This document shows positions 38,556 to 50,100 of a stretch of 64,000 nt of DNA, one piece after another; the first letter of the stretch is position 1, and every line of letters starts with the position of its first letter. The position numbers were made by a program, and so were the translations under genes. The notes under the pieces are model-generated. The model was given only the letters and a program-made list of their open reading frames with translations, made no database searches and was not told the origin of the DNA. Source of the DNA: an uncultured Roseovarius sp. (GTDB lineage Bacteria; Pseudomonadota; Alphaproteobacteria; Rhodobacterales; Rhodobacteraceae); contig NZ_CANLER010000013.1 in the NCBI RefSeq assembly GCF_947489715.1, positions 1-64,000 of the forward strand. Reading direction: 5' to 3'.

Positions 38556-40334
38556 TCAAAACTGGCCGGCCTCCAATGCCATAACGGGATCGGCGCCGGT
38601 TTCGATCCGGGCCAGGTGCAACGCGGTCGCGGGCAGCCGGCGTTTCATGTAGTAACGGCCGGTCGCAATTTTAGTCTCGTAGAACTGCGTATCCGAGGCC
38701 CCGCCATCAAGGGCCGCCTGTGCTGCCTTGGCCATCTGCGCCCACATCAACCCGAGGCAGACATGACCGAAGAGATGCATGAAATCATAGGAACCTGACA
38801 GCGCCGCATTGGGGTTCTTCATGCCGTTTTGCATGAAATACATGCCCGAGGCCTGTAAATGCTTGGACGCTTCTTTCAGCGGGTCAAGGAAATCGGCCTT
38901 GAGTGCCTCATCGCCCTCGTTTTCCTTGATGAAGCTTTTGATCATGTCAAAGAAGGCCATGATCGGTTTGCCGCCATCGGTGGCCAGTTTGCGGCCCACC
39001 AGATCCAGCGCCTGCACGCCGTTGGCACCTTCGTAGATCATGGCGATCCGGGCGTCGCGGGTGAACTGGGACATGCCCCATTCCTCGATATAGCCATGCC
39101 CGCCATAAACCTGCTGCGCCAGCACGGTCATGTCATAGCCCTCGTCGGTCAGGAAGCCCTTGATCACCGGCGTCAGCAGCGACACCAGACCTTCAGCGGC
39201 CTCGTCCCCACCGCGATGCGACTGGTCGATCATCTTGGACCCCCAGAGCAGGAAGGCGCGTCCGCCTTCGACAAAGCTTTTCTGATCCATCAGTGACCGG
39301 CGGATATCCGGGTGCACGATCAGCGGGTCGGCCGGGCCATCGGGGTTTTCATCGCCGGTCACGGCGCGGCCCTGGAGGCGGTCCTTGGCGTATTCCAGCG
39401 CGTTCTGATAGGCAACCTCGGCCTGCGCCAGACCCTGCATGCCAACACCGATCCGGGCCTCGTTCATCATGGTGAACATGGCGCGCATGCCTTTGTGTTC
39501 CTCGCCCAGCAGGTATCCTGTCGCCTCGTCATAGTTCATGACACAGGTCGAATTACCGTGAATGCCCATCTTCTCTTCGATCTTGCCGCAGCTTACGCCA
39601 TTGCGTTCGCCCAGGCTGCCGTCTTCGTTGACGATGAATTTGGGCACAATGAAAAGACTGACACCCTTGATGCCTTCGGGGCCACCGGGGATCTTGGCAA
39701 GGACCAGGTGGATGATGTTTTCGGCCATGTCATGTTCGCCGGCCGAGATAAAGATTTTCTGGCCCGTGATCTTGTAGCTGCCATCGCCCTGCGGTTCCGC
39801 CTTGGTGCGCATGAGCCCCAGATCGGTGCCGCAATGCGGTTCGGTCAGGTTCATGGTGCCGGTCCATTCGCACGACGTCATCTTGTGCAGATAAGTGGCC
39901 TTCTGCTCGTCCGAGCCGTGCACCAGAATGGCCGAGGCAGCACCATGGGTCAGGCCCTGATACATGGTGAATGCCTGGTTTGCGGCAGAAGACGTTTCGC
40001 CGACTGCGGTGTACATGATGTAGGGCATGTTCTGACCGCCGAATTCCTCGGGCAGGTCGATGCCGGGCCAGCCGCCCGCCTTGATCTGTTCGAACGCATC
40101 CTTGAAACCGGTGGGCGTGCGCACGACGCCATTTTCCAGCACACAGCCTTCGGTGTCACCCACCACGTTGAGGGGCGAGAGAACCTCGGAGGCCACTTTG
40201 CCCGCCTCTTCCAGAATGGCACTGGTAAAATCTGCATCCAGATCGGCATAGCCGGGGGTGCTGTCTTCGGACACGTTCAGAACATCGTGCAGGATGAACT
40301 GCATGTCTTTTATCGGGGCGGTATAGCTGGGCAT
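38556..40334 (-). CDS. Acyl-CoA dehydrogenase with C-terminal extension (FadE-like)
   Basis: 592 aa; [89 protein letters not shown]. Confidence 0.94.
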   Translation of the reverse strand: MPSYTAPIKDMQFILHDVLNVSEDSTPGYADLDADFTSAILEEAGKVASEVLSPLNVVGDTEGCVLENGVVRTPTGFKDAFEQIKAGGWPGIDLPEEFGGQNMPYIMYTAVGETSSAANQAFTMYQGLTHGAASAILVHGSDEQKATYLHKMTSCEWTGTMNLTEPHCGTDLGLMRTKAEPQGDGSYKITGQKIFISAGEHDMAENIIHLVLAKIPGGPEGIKGVSLFIVPKFIVNEDGSLGERNGVSCGKIEEKMGIHGNSTCVMNYDEATGYLLGEEHKGMRAMFTMMNEARIGVGMQGLAQAEVAYQNALEYAKDRLQGRAVTGDENPDGPADPLIVHPDIRRSLMDQKSFVEGGRAFLLWGSKMIDQSHRGGDEAAEGLVSLLTPVIKGFLTDEGYDMTVLAQQVYGGHGYIEEWGMSQFTRDARIAMIYEGANGVQALDLVGRKLATDGGKPIMAFFDMIKSFIKENEGDEALKADFLDPLKEASKHLQASGMYFMQNGMKNPNAALSGSYDFMHLFGHVCLGLMWAQMAKAAQAALDGGASDTQFYETKIATGRYYMKRRLPATALHLARIETGADPVMALEAGQF

Positions 40335-40376
40335 CGGTGGTCTCCCTTTGGTCTTGGGTCGCGAATGGTGTGGCGG

Positions 40377-40802
40377 TTATTCCGCCGCGTTCTTGGTGTT
40401 TCTGAGCGAGGCAAGCATCTGGTCGCCCCATTTCATCTGGTCGCGCAGGTCTTCGATGGCGACATCAAGCTCATCGCGCTGGCGCTCCATCTCGGCCAGG
40501 CGTTCCTTGGCAATTTCATAGGCGCGTGACAACTGGGTGAATTGCTGGTCGCCCTTGTCATATAGGTCAAGCAGCTGCCGGATCTCTTCAAGGCTGAAAC
40601 CAAAGCGCTTGCCACGCAGGATCAGCTTGAGCCGGGCGCGGTCACGTTTGGTAAAGAGACGCTTCTGGCCATCCCGGATCGGGAACAAAAGCTCTTTGGA
40701 CTCGTAAAAACGCAAGGTACGGGGGGTTACCTCGAACTTGTCGCACATCGCGCGGATTGTCATCGTATCGTCGGTCATCGGTTTGCCTATTTTCACACAC
40801 AA
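40377..40802 (-). CDS. MerR-family transcriptional regulator
   Basis: 141 aa; TIRAMCDKFEVTPRTLRFYESKELLFPIRDGQKRLFTKRDRARLKLILRGKRFGFSLEEIRQLLDLYD. Confidence 0.92.
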   Translation of the reverse strand: MCVKIGKPMTDDTMTIRAMCDKFEVTPRTLRFYESKELLFPIRDGQKRLFTKRDRARLKLILRGKRFGFSLEEIRQLLDLYDKGDQQFTQLSRAYEIAKERLAEMERQRDELDVAIEDLRDQMKWGDQMLASLRNTKNAAE

Positions 40803-40853
40803 GATGAGAGGTATCTGTGCGCCTCGGGGATTCGATACAACAGCAGGATGTGT

Positions 40854-40892
40854 TGACGTAACCGATACGTCACGTCACTTTTAAGTTGACGT
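40854..40892. promoter_or_regulatory. Candidate MerR-type operator (two overlapping inverted repeats)
   Basis: TGACGTA-accga-TACGTCA (40854-40872) and ACGTCA-cttttaagt-TGACGT (40872-40892). Confidence 0.7.
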
Positions 40893-40913
40893 AAGATAAG
40901 GCAAGGTAAAGTT

Positions 40914-41072
40914 GTGATTTTGGTAATTTTGTTAGGCGGAATCTGGCTGTCAGCGGTGGTTTTGATTTTGGCTGGGCTGCTGCTTGCCGTTAACCCAAGG
41001 CCGAGGAAACCTGCAAACCTGCCCCGTCTTATGCCTTGCAACGCGTGGATTTTCCCCGGTGGATCGTGTTGA
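40914..41072 (+). CDS. Possible 52-aa single-TM small protein (GTG start)
   Basis: (V/M)ILVILLGGIWLSAVVLILAGLLLAVNPRPRKPANLPRLMPCNAWIFPGGSC; preceded by a purine-rich aaggcaagg. Confidence 0.45.
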   Translation: MILVILLGGIWLSAVVLILAGLLLAVNPRPRKPANLPRLMPCNAWIFPGGSC

Positions 41073-41113
41073 GCGCAACGGGTTTGTCGCTGACCGTCAC
41101 CAAATAGTAATAC

Positions 41114-41524
41114 CTAGTTGCTTTCCAGCGACCCCACGGTTTCGTCGCGCAGCGCTTTGAGTTCATCTATCGCTTGGTCCAGCTGGGCGCGCTGTTCGGC
41201 CAGTTCCCCCAATTGTTGATCAGCAAGCTCGATCCAGCTGCGCATCTGCGCTTCTGTGCCCTCATGCTCGTAGATCAGCAGCCATTGCCGAATATCTTCC
41301 AGTGCAAAGCCGAATTTGCGACCGCGCAGGATCAGCGTCATCCGGGCGCATTCCCGCGCGCCATAGTATCGTGACCGGCCCTGCCGTTCGGGTTGCAGCA
41401 ATTCAATATATTCGTAGTAGCGCAGCGTGCGTGGCGTCACGTCGAACTTGGCGCACATTTCCTTGAACGAAAGTTTGGTATCAGGCATCGTTTCAGGCTC
41501 TCCCATCCCCAAGCGTAAGTTCAA
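41114..41524 (-). CDS. MerR-family transcriptional regulator (second, paralogous)
   Basis: 136 aa; [68 protein letters not shown]. Confidence 0.92.
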   Translation of the reverse strand: MNLRLGMGEPETMPDTKLSFKEMCAKFDVTPRTLRYYEYIELLQPERQGRSRYYGARECARMTLILRGRKFGFALEDIRQWLLIYEHEGTEAQMRSWIELADQQLGELAEQRAQLDQAIDELKALRDETVGSLESN

Positions 41525-41604
41525 CCGCGCGCGGGTGCAACAGGTGCCCTTGCGGCGATTGCATTTTGCGGCTCATAAAGGGGCAACTTGCAGGGGAGCG
41601 CCGG

Positions 41605-42027
41605 ATGAGCGTCGATAAAGTCAAACTGGCCAAACAATTCATGGGCGCGCTGCCGCACGCGCGGGCGCTGGGCATGACCTTGACCGATATTGGTGAGGGC
41701 CGGGCCGAGTTCACGATGGATTACGATGAACGCTTCATCGGTGACCCGGAAACCGGTGTCATTCATGGTGGCGCGGTGTCGGCGCTGATGGATACCTGTT
41801 GCGGGGCGGCGGCGCTCAGCCATCCGTCGTCACCCGGCAGCACTGCAACGATAGATCTGCGGATTGACTATATGCGGCCGGCCACCCCGGGCCAGCAGAT
41901 CAGGGCACAGGCGGAATGCTATCACGTCACCCGGTCCGTGGCCTTTGTGCGTGCCCGCGCGATTGACGAAGATGACAGCCTGCCCGTGGCCACCGCCACC
42001 GGCACCTTTACCGTGGAGGGCAAGTGA
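41605..42027 (+). CDS. PaaI-family hotdog thioesterase
   Basis: [67 protein letters not shown]. Confidence 0.88.
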   Translation: MSVDKVKLAKQFMGALPHARALGMTLTDIGEGRAEFTMDYDERFIGDPETGVIHGGAVSALMDTCCGAAALSHPSSPGSTATIDLRIDYMRPATPGQQIRAQAECYHVTRSVAFVRARAIDEDDSLPVATATGTFTVEGK

Positions 42028-42536
42028 TGTCCCGCCGCAAGCCCGAACCGGTTCAGGTGGTCAAGCAGCGCCGCGATGCGGCCCTGAAAGCGCTGGTCGA
42101 CGGTGTGCCCTATATCCGGTTTTTGGGGATCGAGTTTGAACGGCGCGGTGACGAGTTGACCGCGTTGATGCCATTTGACGATAAGCTGATCGGCAACCCG
42201 ATCCTGCCCGCGCTGCATGGTGGGGCGACGGCGGCGTTTCTGGAGGTGACCGCGATCATCGGGCTAAGCTGGTCGATGCTCTGGGAAGAGATCGAAAGCG
42301 GCGCCTTCGACCCTGATGCACTGCTTGGCGGGCAGATGCCGCGCTTGCCGAAAACCATTGATTTTACAGTGGATTACCTGCGGTCGGGCCTGCCGCGTGA
42401 CGCCTATGCACGGGCGCAGGTCAACCGCTCGGGCCGGCGTTATGCCAGCGTTCACGTCGAAGGGTGGCAGGACAATCGCAACCGCGCCTTTGCACAGGCC
42501 ACGGGTCATTTCCTGATGCCCAAGCGCGATGGCTGA
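42024..42536 (+). CDS. PaaI-family hotdog thioesterase (second)
   Basis: 170 aa; [25 protein letters not shown]; overlaps the preceding gene. Confidence 0.85.
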   Translation: MMSRRKPEPVQVVKQRRDAALKALVDGVPYIRFLGIEFERRGDELTALMPFDDKLIGNPILPALHGGATAAFLEVTAIIGLSWSMLWEEIESGAFDPDALLGGQMPRLPKTIDFTVDYLRSGLPRDAYARAQVNRSGRRYASVHVEGWQDNRNRAFAQATGHFLMPKRDG

Positions 42537-43848
42537 TACGAGCCGCGCCGTCACGCACAGGCGAGTGCTTAACATCGCGGGGCCGATCGTGCTTGCCAAC
42601 GCGACCGTGCCCATTCTGGGTCTGGTTGACACCGGCGTGGTCGGACAGATGGGACAGGCCGTGCCGATCGGTGCTGTGGGCATCGGTGCCATCATCGTCA
42701 CCGCGATCTACTGGATGTTCGGCTTTCTGCGCATGGGCACGACCGGACTGACCAGTCAGGCGCAGGGGGCGGGCAAATCCAGTGAAGTGGCGGCGATGCT
42801 GACCCGGGCGCTGATGATCGGCTTGGCGGCTGGCGTTGCGATCATCTGTTTGCAGGTTCCGGTGTTCTGGGCTGCCTTTCAGGTGTCCCCCGCCAGTCCC
42901 GAGGTCGAGGCACTGGCCCGCGATTACATGCAGATCCGCGTGTTCAGCGCGCCTGCGATCATCGCGATGTTCGGTGTTACCGGCTGGCTGATCGCGCTGG
43001 AACGCACCCGTGCCGTGCTGGCCATGCAGCTTGTGATGAATGGCCTGAATATCGGTCTTGACCTATGGTTCGTGCTGGGGCTGGACTGGGGGGTGGCAGG
43101 GGTCGCCTGGGCCACGTTCTTTGCCGAATGGTCCGGGCTGATGCTGGGGCTTTGGCTTTGTCGTGACGTGTTCCGGGTGCCAGCCTGGCGCGACTGGGCG
43201 CGGGTCTTTGACCGCGAAAGATTGCGCCTGATCTTTTCGGTCAATTCCGACATCTTCCTCAGAACATTGATGCTGGAATGCATTTTTGTCTCGTTCCTGT
43301 TTCTGGGGGCTGATTTCGGCGATGTGACGCTGGCCGCCAATCAGGTGCTGTTGCAATTTTTGCACCTCACCGCCTACGCGCTGGATGGGTTTGCCTTTGC
43401 GGCCGAGGCGATGGTTGGGCAGGCGCTGGGTGCACGTGACAGGTCGCGTCTGCGCCGCAGCGCCATTGTCACAAGCCAATGGGGCCTGCTGACCATCCTT
43501 TTGCTGTCCATCGCGTTTGCGCTTTTTGGCGGAGCGATCGTCGATCTGATGGCCAAGGCGGTGGAGGTGCAGGCAGAGGCGCGCATCTATCTGATCTACA
43601 TGGTTTTGACGCCGCTCACCGGTCTGGCGGCCTGGATGCTGGATGGTATCTTTATCGGGGCGACCAGAACGCGTGACATGCGGAACATGATGGCAATCAG
43701 CCTGGCAGTCTATATCGCGGCCGTCACGGTTCTGGTGCCCCTGATGGGCAATCACGGCCTGTGGCTGGCGCTGCTGATCAGTTTCATCGCACGGGGAGTG
43801 ACGCTGGGCCTGCGTTATCCCGCGCTTGAGGCTGCGGTGGCACGCTAA
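42529..43848 (+). CDS. MATE-family efflux transporter
   Basis: 439 aa multi-pass; RVLNIAGPIVLANATVPILGLVDTGVVGQMG, FGFLRMGTTGLTSQAQGAG. Confidence 0.93.
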   Translation: MADTSRAVTHRRVLNIAGPIVLANATVPILGLVDTGVVGQMGQAVPIGAVGIGAIIVTAIYWMFGFLRMGTTGLTSQAQGAGKSSEVAAMLTRALMIGLAAGVAIICLQVPVFWAAFQVSPASPEVEALARDYMQIRVFSAPAIIAMFGVTGWLIALERTRAVLAMQLVMNGLNIGLDLWFVLGLDWGVAGVAWATFFAEWSGLMLGLWLCRDVFRVPAWRDWARVFDRERLRLIFSVNSDIFLRTLMLECIFVSFLFLGADFGDVTLAANQVLLQFLHLTAYALDGFAFAAEAMVGQALGARDRSRLRRSAIVTSQWGLLTILLLSIAFALFGGAIVDLMAKAVEVQAEARIYLIYMVLTPLTGLAAWMLDGIFIGATRTRDMRNMMAISLAVYIAAVTVLVPLMGNHGLWLALLISFIARGVTLGLRYPALEAAVAR

Positions 43849-43898
43849 GGAAAACGCCGTTGGTTCGAGACACCGGGCAAGAGGAGAGCCCGAGACGT

Positions 43899-44453
43899 TT
43901 ACCGGGTCCAGCGTGCTGCGGCCAGTTTGATGCGTTCACCGAAACGACGGGCCGTTTCCAGATCACCGGGCTCGATCAACTGCTCCTTGTCGCGCGATGA
44001 CGTGGCCATCAGGCCCAGGTGGCTGCCATCCCGGTTCAGCCCCGGATTTTCCGGTGCCACCGGTGCGCCAATCTGGTTCGGGCCGATCCAGACCATGCCC
44101 ATCTGCGCGGCATAGATTGCCAGCCGCATCAGCGTGTTCAGCTTGTCGCCCGACGGGTATGTCGCAACCGTGAATCCACCCGCGATCTTGTCGGCCCAAA
44201 GCTGATCTGCCCAGCGGTCGGACGCCTCTTCGAGGAACGTATCGAACCGCGCGGCGGACGAACCCATATAGGTGGGTGTGCCAAAGAGAATGGCATCGGC
44301 CGCATCCAGCATGTCCCAGTCATCAGAGGTCATTTCCTCGACATCAATCAGCCGGGCCGGGTCGGCCCCGTCGGCCACGGCGTGTGCCAGTCGGCGGGTA
44401 TGCCCGTTGCCGGTGACGTAGACGATAGCGATTGTGGGGGTCTGGTGGCTCAT
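43899..44453 (-). CDS. Flavodoxin-like NAD(P)H:quinone oxidoreductase / flavoprotein
   Basis: IAIVYVTGNGHTRRLAHAVADGA...AILFGTPTYMGSSAARFDTFLEEASDRW. Confidence 0.87.
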   Translation of the reverse strand: MSHQTPTIAIVYVTGNGHTRRLAHAVADGADPARLIDVEEMTSDDWDMLDAADAILFGTPTYMGSSAARFDTFLEEASDRWADQLWADKIAGGFTVATYPSGDKLNTLMRLAIYAAQMGMVWIGPNQIGAPVAPENPGLNRDGSHLGLMATSSRDKEQLIEPGDLETARRFGERIKLAAARWTR

Positions 44454-44563
44454 CGTCGCGACGCTGCCCGAGGATGGTGCGAAAGGCAAGAGCCGGGTTT
44501 TGGGTTTTGCATTTGCCGCCCGATGCAGCCTATCTTGCGCCGAAGGACAGGCAAGAGGCAGTA

Positions 44564-45757
44564 ATGAATCAGGTCAAAGACCAGTACGAGGCGTATCCCT
44601 ATCCGGAACGCGACCCCAAGGATGAAGCAACGCGCCTGATCAGCGGCTCGCCGTCGCATCCGCTGGAAATCGATCATTACCTTTTCGCCGGTCAGCGTGA
44701 CTGGTCACAGCCTTTGCGGGTGCTGGTTGCGGGGGGCGGCACCGGCGACGGGCTGATCCAACTGGCGCACATGCTGACGCAGGCGGGCAAGCGGTACGAG
44801 ATCACCTATGTTGATCTGTCCCGTGCCTCCCGCAAGGTCGCTGAGGCACGGGCGAAGGCGCGCAAGCTGAAAGACATACGGTTCGTCACCGGCAGTTTGC
44901 TGGACGCGCCCGAGCTGGGGACATTCGATTACATCGACTGCTGCGGTGTGCTGCATCACCTGCCGGACCCGTGCGCCGGGTTTCAGGCGCTGCGCGACGC
45001 ATTGGCCCCCGGTGGCGGGTTGGGCTTCATGGTCTATGCGCCCTATGGCCGTTCGGGTGTCTATCCGCTGCAAGAGGCGTTTGGCGCTTTATATGAGGGC
45101 ATGTCACCCAGGAACCGGCTGAAAGCCGCGCGCAAGATCGTCGCGGCCCTGCCCGAGGGGCATCCGTTCAGGGGAAATCCCAATCTGGGCGATCACCATG
45201 ACAGCGATGCGGGCTTTTATGATCTGCTGCTGCATTCGCAGGATCGCGCCTTTGACGTGCCGCAACTGGTTGAAACGATGGCCGGCGCCGGGTGGGAGTT
45301 GAGCGGTTTCACCATGCCCGCGCTCTACGATCTGTCGCGGATCACCGAGATGCCGGCACATCTGGACAGGCTTGCGGCGATGAGCGTTGCCGAAAAGCTG
45401 CGTGGCACGATCAAGACGCATGTAGGGTATGCCGTACCTGCGGGCGAAGGCCGTGCGCCCGCCAGCGGGAAAAACCGATCCCTTGTGCCGCATCTGAAAG
45501 GGGTTGAAGCGCGCCTGCTGGCCCAGGCAGTCGCGCAGGGTCAGGCCCCCAAGCTGAGCTTTGCCGGCGTCAACGCGCAGCTGCGCCTGCCCAAACCCGC
45601 GGCCCCCCTGATCGCAGCCATCGACGGGCGCCGCAGCCTGACCCAGATCGCCGCCGTGACCAAGACCGATCCGATCGGGATGGGCGCCATTTGGGCCCGG
45701 ATCGAGGCTGAACTGACCGCTTGGGGCATGCTGCTTTATTCCGGGATTTTGCGCTAA
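44564..45757 (+). CDS. Class I SAM-dependent methyltransferase with C-terminal extension
   Basis: MNQVKDQYEAYPYPERDPKDEATRLI; RVLVAGGGTGDGLIQLAHML; YIDCCGVLHHLPDP. Confidence 0.9.
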   Translation: MNQVKDQYEAYPYPERDPKDEATRLISGSPSHPLEIDHYLFAGQRDWSQPLRVLVAGGGTGDGLIQLAHMLTQAGKRYEITYVDLSRASRKVAEARAKARKLKDIRFVTGSLLDAPELGTFDYIDCCGVLHHLPDPCAGFQALRDALAPGGGLGFMVYAPYGRSGVYPLQEAFGALYEGMSPRNRLKAARKIVAALPEGHPFRGNPNLGDHHDSDAGFYDLLLHSQDRAFDVPQLVETMAGAGWELSGFTMPALYDLSRITEMPAHLDRLAAMSVAEKLRGTIKTHVGYAVPAGEGRAPASGKNRSLVPHLKGVEARLLAQAVAQGQAPKLSFAGVNAQLRLPKPAAPLIAAIDGRRSLTQIAAVTKTDPIGMGAIWARIEAELTAWGMLLYSGILR

Positions 45758-45761
45758 CACC

Positions 45762-46421
45762 ATGTGCGGACGGATTGCAAACACCCTGCCGACGGACGCG
45801 ATGGCGCAGCTTTTTGCGGCGCGGCCCGCCAACAACCTGCCGAAGATACCCAATTTCAATATCTGCCCGACCGATCAACTGCATGTTGTCAGCCTGAATG
45901 ACGGGCGGCGACATCTGGATGCGATGCGCTGGGGGTTCTTGCCGCATTGGTACAAGACGCCCGATGATGGCCCGCTTTTGATCAACACTCGGGCGGAAAC
46001 GATTGCCGACAAACCAGCCTTCCGAAGCGCCTGCCGCAACCGACGATGCCTGATCCCGATCACGGGGTTTTACGAATGGACCAAAGACGATGCGGGCAAC
46101 CGTTTGCCGTGGTACATTTCGTGCCGGGATGACGCGCCGCTGGCCCTTGCTGGGGTTTGGCAAAGCTGGGCGCAGGGCGATGTGGTGATGCGCAGCTGTG
46201 CCGTGGTGACCACGGGCGCCAACAAGGCAATGTCATCCATTCATCACCGGATGCCGGTTGTTCTGGCCAAGGCCGATTGGCCCTTGTGGCTGGGCGAGGC
46301 GGGCAAGGGGGCCGCGACCTTGATGACCGCCGCACCGGAGGAGGCATTGCGTTTCTGGCGCGTGGACTCAAAGGTGAATTCGAACCGCGCCAGCGGCGCT
46401 GAGTTGATCGAGGCGCTCTGA
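45762..46421 (+). CDS. SOS response-associated peptidase (HMCES/YedK family)
   Basis: MCGRIANTLP catalytic Cys2; NTRAETIADKPAFRSACRNRRCLIPITGFYEW; SSIHHRMPVVL. Confidence 0.96.
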   Translation: MCGRIANTLPTDAMAQLFAARPANNLPKIPNFNICPTDQLHVVSLNDGRRHLDAMRWGFLPHWYKTPDDGPLLINTRAETIADKPAFRSACRNRRCLIPITGFYEWTKDDAGNRLPWYISCRDDAPLALAGVWQSWAQGDVVMRSCAVVTTGANKAMSSIHHRMPVVLAKADWPLWLGEAGKGAATLMTAAPEEALRFWRVDSKVNSNRASGAELIEAL

Positions 46422-46584
46422 CCACGCCGGTCGTGATCTGGGCCTGCGATGGTGTTTCATCGGCCACGAAGGGCCTGATGCGCCCATAAATTCGTCCGGT
46501 AAGAGCGCTGGAATACCCCGATGTCGCCAACAATATTGGGTGCTTGCAGTCGCGGGCAAATCGGCAGAGCTTTGCAATGGTCAC

Positions 46585-46938
46585 ATGTCAAAGGATCTAT
46601 TCATGCCCTATCCGAATTTTATCAAAGAGTTTCCCAGCATTGATGTGCCTTTCCCAGAGGATGTGGTGCAGACAGCGGTGATAAAGTCAGACTGCGGCAT
46701 GGTCGCTTTCTTCACCTTTCTCAAGGATATGGAACTGCCCGTGCATTCGCATGGAGCGCAATGGGGCACGGTTGTGGAGGGCAAAATCGAATTTACCATC
46801 GGTGAAGAAACCAGGGTTTACAGGGCCGGTGACAGCTATTCGATTCCGGCTGGCGTTGAACACGGGGCGATGATCACGGCGGGAACCAGGGTCATTGACG
46901 TTTTTGAAGAGGCCGACCGGTACCCGATAAAGACCTGA
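46585..46938 (+). CDS. Cupin domain-containing protein
   Basis: LPVHSHGAQWGTVVEGKIEFTIGEETRVYRAGDSYSIPAGVEHGAMI. Confidence 0.85.
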   Translation: MSKDLFMPYPNFIKEFPSIDVPFPEDVVQTAVIKSDCGMVAFFTFLKDMELPVHSHGAQWGTVVEGKIEFTIGEETRVYRAGDSYSIPAGVEHGAMITAGTRVIDVFEEADRYPIKT

Positions 46939-47150
46939 CAGGACTTTACTTTTCCCGTGTTTTTCCAATCATGTATGGCCCGCCTCAGACGACCATTCCT
47001 GCAGGGATTTCACGCGCGAACGGGTCAGAACTGCTCAATTGTGACCCGGGTCTAGAAAATCCTATGCGTGGGAAATTTCTGGGGTTCAGATCGGCTGAAA
47101 ATTCAGGCTAACTGTCGTCAAATCTTGAATGCAGAACAGGTGCCCCGACG

Positions 47151-50100
47151 ATGACAGCGCATTGGCAAGAAACACTGGCCGACATCTGGGGGATCACCGC
47201 TACGTTACGCCCGCTCGACGGCGAGTTTGATCTGAATTTCATGGTCGACGGCACGCCCGGCTATGTACTCAAGGTGATGCGGGCGGGATGTAACGTAGAT
47301 CTCGTCGATATGCAGTGCCGGGCCATCGCACATCTCGGGGCCTTGGGCACCGACACCCCCGTGCCCGGCGTCGTGCCCACGGCATCGGGGGATCTGTTTA
47401 CGCAAGCGCCGGACGAAAACGGGGATAGCCGTATCCTGTGGCTGCTGGAAAGGGCTGAGGGCATTCCCTATGCAACCTACCGCCCGCATACGTCCGATCT
47501 GGCGCACGCGCTGGGCCGCCACCTGGGCGCAATGGACAAGGCGCTGGCGGATTTCACGCATCCTGGTCTTGCCCGCGATTTCAAGTGGAACCTCGCACAG
47601 GGTGACTGGATTGCGAACCGCACCAGCGTGATCGCCGACACGGTTCGACGCGCTAGGCTCGACCGGATTGCCGACGGTTTCAAAGCAATCAAACCAGCGC
47701 TGGAGGCGCTGCCAAAGGTCGCGATCCACAATGACCTGAATGATTATAATATTCTCGTTGCGGGCGATCTTTCTGAGCCACCGCGGATTTCGGGCCTGAT
47801 TGATTTCGGCGATATGTGTGCCGCCCCCCGCATCTGTGACCTTGCCATTGCCGGGGCCTATCTGGTGCTGGATCACGACGACGCCGAAGGGATGCTTGCC
47901 GCGCTGGTTTCAGGCTATCACGCTATTCACCCTCTCACCCCGGAGGAGGTTGATATGATCTGGCCGCTGGTGCAGATGCGCCTGGCGGTCAGCCTGGTGA
48001 TTTCGACCCAGATGGCGATGGAAAAACCCGACGACCCTTACGTCGTCATTTCCCAGGCGCCTGCGTGGCGTTTTCTCGAATCCGACCAGATCAACACCGG
48101 TACCATCGCCCCGCGCCTGCGGGCCGCCTGCGGGTTGCCCGTCACCGATGCCGCGCCGCGCATCATGGCATGGCTGGATAAGGAGCGAGGAAATTTCGCG
48201 CCCCTTATCGGTGAAAAGCTTGATGAGGTGCCCATGGGGTCGCTCTCGGTCGAGGTCAGCACCACGCCTCAGAACCCGTTTCACATCACCGCTGAAGAGG
48301 CTGCAACAGCCGGTGCGGAATATCACCGGGACGCGCCGGTCTGGATGGGGTATTACCGCGAGCCGCGCCTGATCTATACCGAGAGCTTTTTTCGCCTCGG
48401 CCCGTGGAAGGCCAGCGACCGGCGCACCGTGCATCTTGCCGTCGATGTCTTTGCCGACGCGGGCACACCGCTTCACGCGCCACTGGCCGGTACGGTCGAA
48501 TTCGCGGGCTACCGCGAGGCCAATCTGGATTATGGCGGGCTGGTCATTCTGCGCCACGAAACGCCCGAGGGTGACAGCTTTTTCACGATCTACGGGCATC
48601 TCGCCAAAGCCTCAGCCGAGGCATTACAGCCGGGTCAGAAAGTCGAGAGGGGCGCGGCATTCGTCCAGCTGGGCGTAGCTGCAGAAAATGGCAAGTGGAG
48701 CCCGCATGTGCATTTCCAACTGGCGCTGACACTTGAGGGCTATGGCGATGATCTGCCCGGTGTGGCGTCGCCCGATCTGCTGGATCTCTGGACCGGGCTT
48801 TGTCCCAACCCGGCGGCGCTGCTGAATCTGGCGGACGAAAAGACGCGGTTCCAGCCGGCGAACCGTGCGGCGGTGCTGGACAAGCGCCGCCAGAACTTCG
48901 GTGCCAACCTCAAGCTGACCTATGATCAGCCGGTCATGCTGATGCGCGGCTGGAGACATCACCTCTTTGACGAATGGGGCCGGCCCTATCTGGACGCCTA
49001 TAACAACGTGCCGCATGTCGGCCACGCGCATCCGCGCATTCAGGCGGTGGCGGCGGACCAGCTCAGGCGGATGAATTCGAACACCCGTTACCTGCATCCC
49101 GCCCAGACCGCATTTGCCGAGAAAATCCTGTCGAAAATGCCCGACGATCTTTCGGTCTGTTTCTTCGTCAATTCCGGGACCGAGGCCAATGAACTGGCCC
49201 TGCGGCTGGCCCGCGCCCATACCGGCGGCAAGGATATGGTGACGCCCGATCATGGCTATCACGGCAACACCACCGGCGTGATTGATATTTCTGCCTACAA
49301 GTTCAATGCCCCCGGTGGCGTGGGTCAGCCCGATTGGGTGCACCTGATCGAAGTGGCGGACGATTATCGCGGCAGTTTTGGCCGCGATGATCCCGACCGG
49401 GCCGAAAAATTCGCCGCACTGACAGACGGCGCGCTGGACCAAATCGTGGCACGTGGCGGCACGCTGGCCGGGTTCATTGCCGAAACCTATCCCAGTGTCG
49501 GCGGCCAGATCATTCCGCCCAAGGGCTATCTGGCGGGCGTCTGCCGGCGCATCCGTGCGGCAGGTGGTGTGTGTATCGCCGACGAGGTGCAGACCGGGCT
49601 GGGTCGTCTGGGCACCTATTATTTCGGGTTCGAGGAACAGGGCGTCGTGCCCGATATTGTGGTCATGGGCAAGCCCATCGGCAACGGTCATCCGCTGGGT
49701 GTGCTGGTCACCACGCGCGCCATTGCCGACAGTTTTGCGAAAGGCCCCGAGTATTTCTCGACCTTCGGTGGCTCCACCCTGTCCTGCCTGATCGGCAAGG
49801 AGGTGCTGGATATCGTCGATGATGAAGGGCTGATGGAAAACGCGCGCTTCATGGGCGAAAAACTCCTGACCGGGCTGCGCGCATTGCAGGATGAGTTTGA
49901 CCTTGTCGGCGATGTGCGGGGCAGCGGCCTTTTCATCGGGGTCGAACTGATCCGTGACCCGCAAAGCCGCGCACCCGGCACCGAGATCGCAGCTTACGTC
50001 AAGAACCGGATGCGCGACGCCCGGATTCTGCTGGGCAGCGAGGGGCCACATGACAACGTCCTGAAAATCCGCCCACCGCTCACCATCGACGCGGAAGGCT

